DNA from: a virus | IMG/VR virus record: IMGVR_UViG_3300024236_000331 | Span: 1-31,305 of that record | DNA: 31,305 nt | Direction: 5' to 3' (one strand) | Shown: positions 30,311 through 31,305 of the stretch, piece after piece | Position numbering within the stretch: the first letter of the stretch is position 1 | Layout: each line of letters opens with the position of its first letter | Notes under the pieces: model-generated | The model's input: only the letters and a program-made list of their open reading frames with translations | The model's database searches: none | What the model was told of the DNA's origin: nothing | Translations under genes and position numbers: made by a program

Positions 30311-31305
30311 CAATAACTGCTACTAACAAAGATCGGCATTGGCATTTCATAATCCTCATCTGCTTCAATCTGATTAAATGTTTCATACACTGTTGGATCC
30401 CAGTCTTTCATTACACTCATAATTCGTAATGTTAATAATAAACTACTAACTAGATCATCATGGTGTCCGGGCTTTGCTTGAAAACTACTACCTGATGCAA
30501 TGTATGCTTTTAGTTCACTAATCAATGCTTTGCTGTTTAAAGTAAGTTTGTTACTCTCAACCATTGTTTTAAGTCTAGCACATGCTGTAGTTTTACTGCT
30601 GTGTGTTGTATTAAATCCCTTACGAAACTTTCTTACGTGTCCTTTTTTCATAGGCTCACTTATAAACAATCCTGGAATATTCTCTTCACCAAAATCATTG
30701 ATAACAAGCAAACATGCTTCACCTATTCCATTGTTTTCCACACTCCAGTATATGTTGTTAGTAGATTTTGTTTCTGTTTCGATATATTTGCATACGTCAG
30801 CAAGTACTCTAACTTGCCCCGGTATAGCTGTAAGATTATGTTGCCATTCTCCTACTTGTTCATATCCAGGAAGTTCTACGATTTGTATTGCAGCATAATC
30901 TCCACCAGTGCCCATACTAGGATCAAGTGCTACTACATATGATCTTTTTGGGTTAGGTTTTTTATACCATCGTACTTGACCCATATTAATAACAGGACTA
31001 ACACCTGACATTGTTGCTAGTTTGATACTGTTGATAAGTGTTTCGTCAAAGATCAAAAACTCGCAGCCGTATTCACGTCTAAACTTTTCTTCGCCAATAC
31101 GTCCTATTTCTTCTTTCTTCCACTCTTCATCTCTGTCTGGATGTTCATGCCACTCTGCAATAAAACTATGAAATCCGTTTATACCTACATCTTGTTCGTT
31201 GCCGTATTCATCAAACTTTTGTTCTGCCTGTTTCCAGATAGTAGCAAACGTATCTTCATCACTGTTTGGTGTGCTAGTAATAATAGCACGACCACCTGTT
31301 GCTAG
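30310..31305 (-). CDS. 17: Terminase large subunit, T4 gp17-like, C-terminal part (cut by window edge)
   Basis: The frame runs to the end of the window with no start, so the gene is 5'-truncated here; the 331 residues seen are the ATPase end plus the nuclease. TSTPNSDEDTFATIWKQA (about 10-27) is the ATPase coupling motif, and FRREYGCEFLIFDETLI links to the nuclease. YVVALDPSMGTGGDYAAIQI (about 124-143) carries the first catalytic Asp, SVENNGIG (near 191) the Glu and PGHHDDLVSSLLL (about 280-292) the last Asp pair. A TTG near 31056 would give only the nuclease but lies inside the conserved gp17 core and has no ribosome site. Cuts and pumps DNA into heads. Confidence 0.94.
   Translation of the reverse strand, partial: LATGGRAIITSTPNSDEDTFATIWKQAEQKFDEYGNEQDVGINGFHSFIAEWHEHPDRDEEWKKEEIGRIGEEKFRREYGCEFLIFDETLINSIKLATMSGVSPVINMGQVRWYKKPNPKRSYVVALDPSMGTGGDYAAIQIVELPGYEQVGEWQHNLTAIPGQVRVLADVCKYIETETKSTNNIYWSVENNGIGEACLLVINDFGEENIPGLFISEPMKKGHVRKFRKGFNTTHSSKTTACARLKTMVESNKLTLNSKALISELKAYIASGSSFQAKPGHHDDLVSSLLLTLRIMSVMKDWDPTVYETFNQIEADEDYEMPMPIFVSSSY

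Noticed and set aside
1-31305. tRNA genes, CRISPR arrays, insertion sequences
   Set aside because: No cloverleaf-like or regular repeat-spacer pattern and no transposase motif was found by eye; a tRNAscan and repeat search would be decisive.

Overview
The window looks like a segment of a marine T4-like myovirus genome (cyanophage or pelagiphage type). Marker genes are the gp17 terminase nuclease, gp32 single-strand binding protein, UvsX, UvsY, UvsW, gp41 helicase and gp61 primase. The DNA is AT-rich, start and stop codons of neighbours overlap almost everywhere, and no photosynthesis gene, tRNA, IS element or CRISPR array is evident, so the host cannot be fixed from this stretch. Nearly every gene is on the minus strand; two genes (6785-7156 and 17065-17883) run the other way.

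Reading in the direction of transcription (high to low coordinates): the right end holds a gp17 gene cut by the window edge, a 598-residue unknown protein, then gp32 with its own sigma70-type promoter and a UUCG-loop terminator. UvsX, a small acidic protein and UvsY follow. Without a break the cluster then turns into a sugar block (about 16.2-25.5 kb): three FkbM-like methyltransferases, two DxD glycosyltransferases in related copies on opposite strands, a nucleoside-diphosphate-sugar epimerase, a short UDP-sugar dehydrogenase, a nucleotidyltransferase fused to a sugar-isomerase-type cupin, a GT8-like transferase, and three related transferase-like proteins with an HP-type motif.

A second long operon begins at 16161 from a promoter so close to the start codon that the message should be leaderless. 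It carries an unknown 387-residue protein, UvsW, another unknown, two related 2-oxoglutarate/Fe(II) oxygenases (one apparently starting at AUA), a cupin, KdsA and KdsB (CMP-Kdo synthesis, with an internal promoter), several small conserved phage-type proteins, a P-loop kinase, a membrane protein and a 190-residue protein carrying, in order, the catalytic motifs of bacterial DNA polymerase III alpha. I consider this miniature DnaE-like protein the most striking object in the window.

The left part holds a virion-type protein behind a late-type promoter, then an operon of gp61 primase (again apparently leaderless), a 35-residue basic protein, an MTA/SAH nucleosidase, a NodU/TobZ-type carbamoyltransferase and a SufT/MIP18-type protein. 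Last is gp41 helicase plus an SGNH-type hydrolase behind a perfect TTGACA-N16-TATAAT promoter.

Taken together, the phage appears to couple its replication and recombination genes to a large sugar module that could remodel the host surface or decorate phage components. Seven well-spaced sigma70-type promoters, several inside coding sequence, suggest that host RNA polymerase drives the early and middle genes. Functions are assigned from motifs remembered for the families; no database search was possible.
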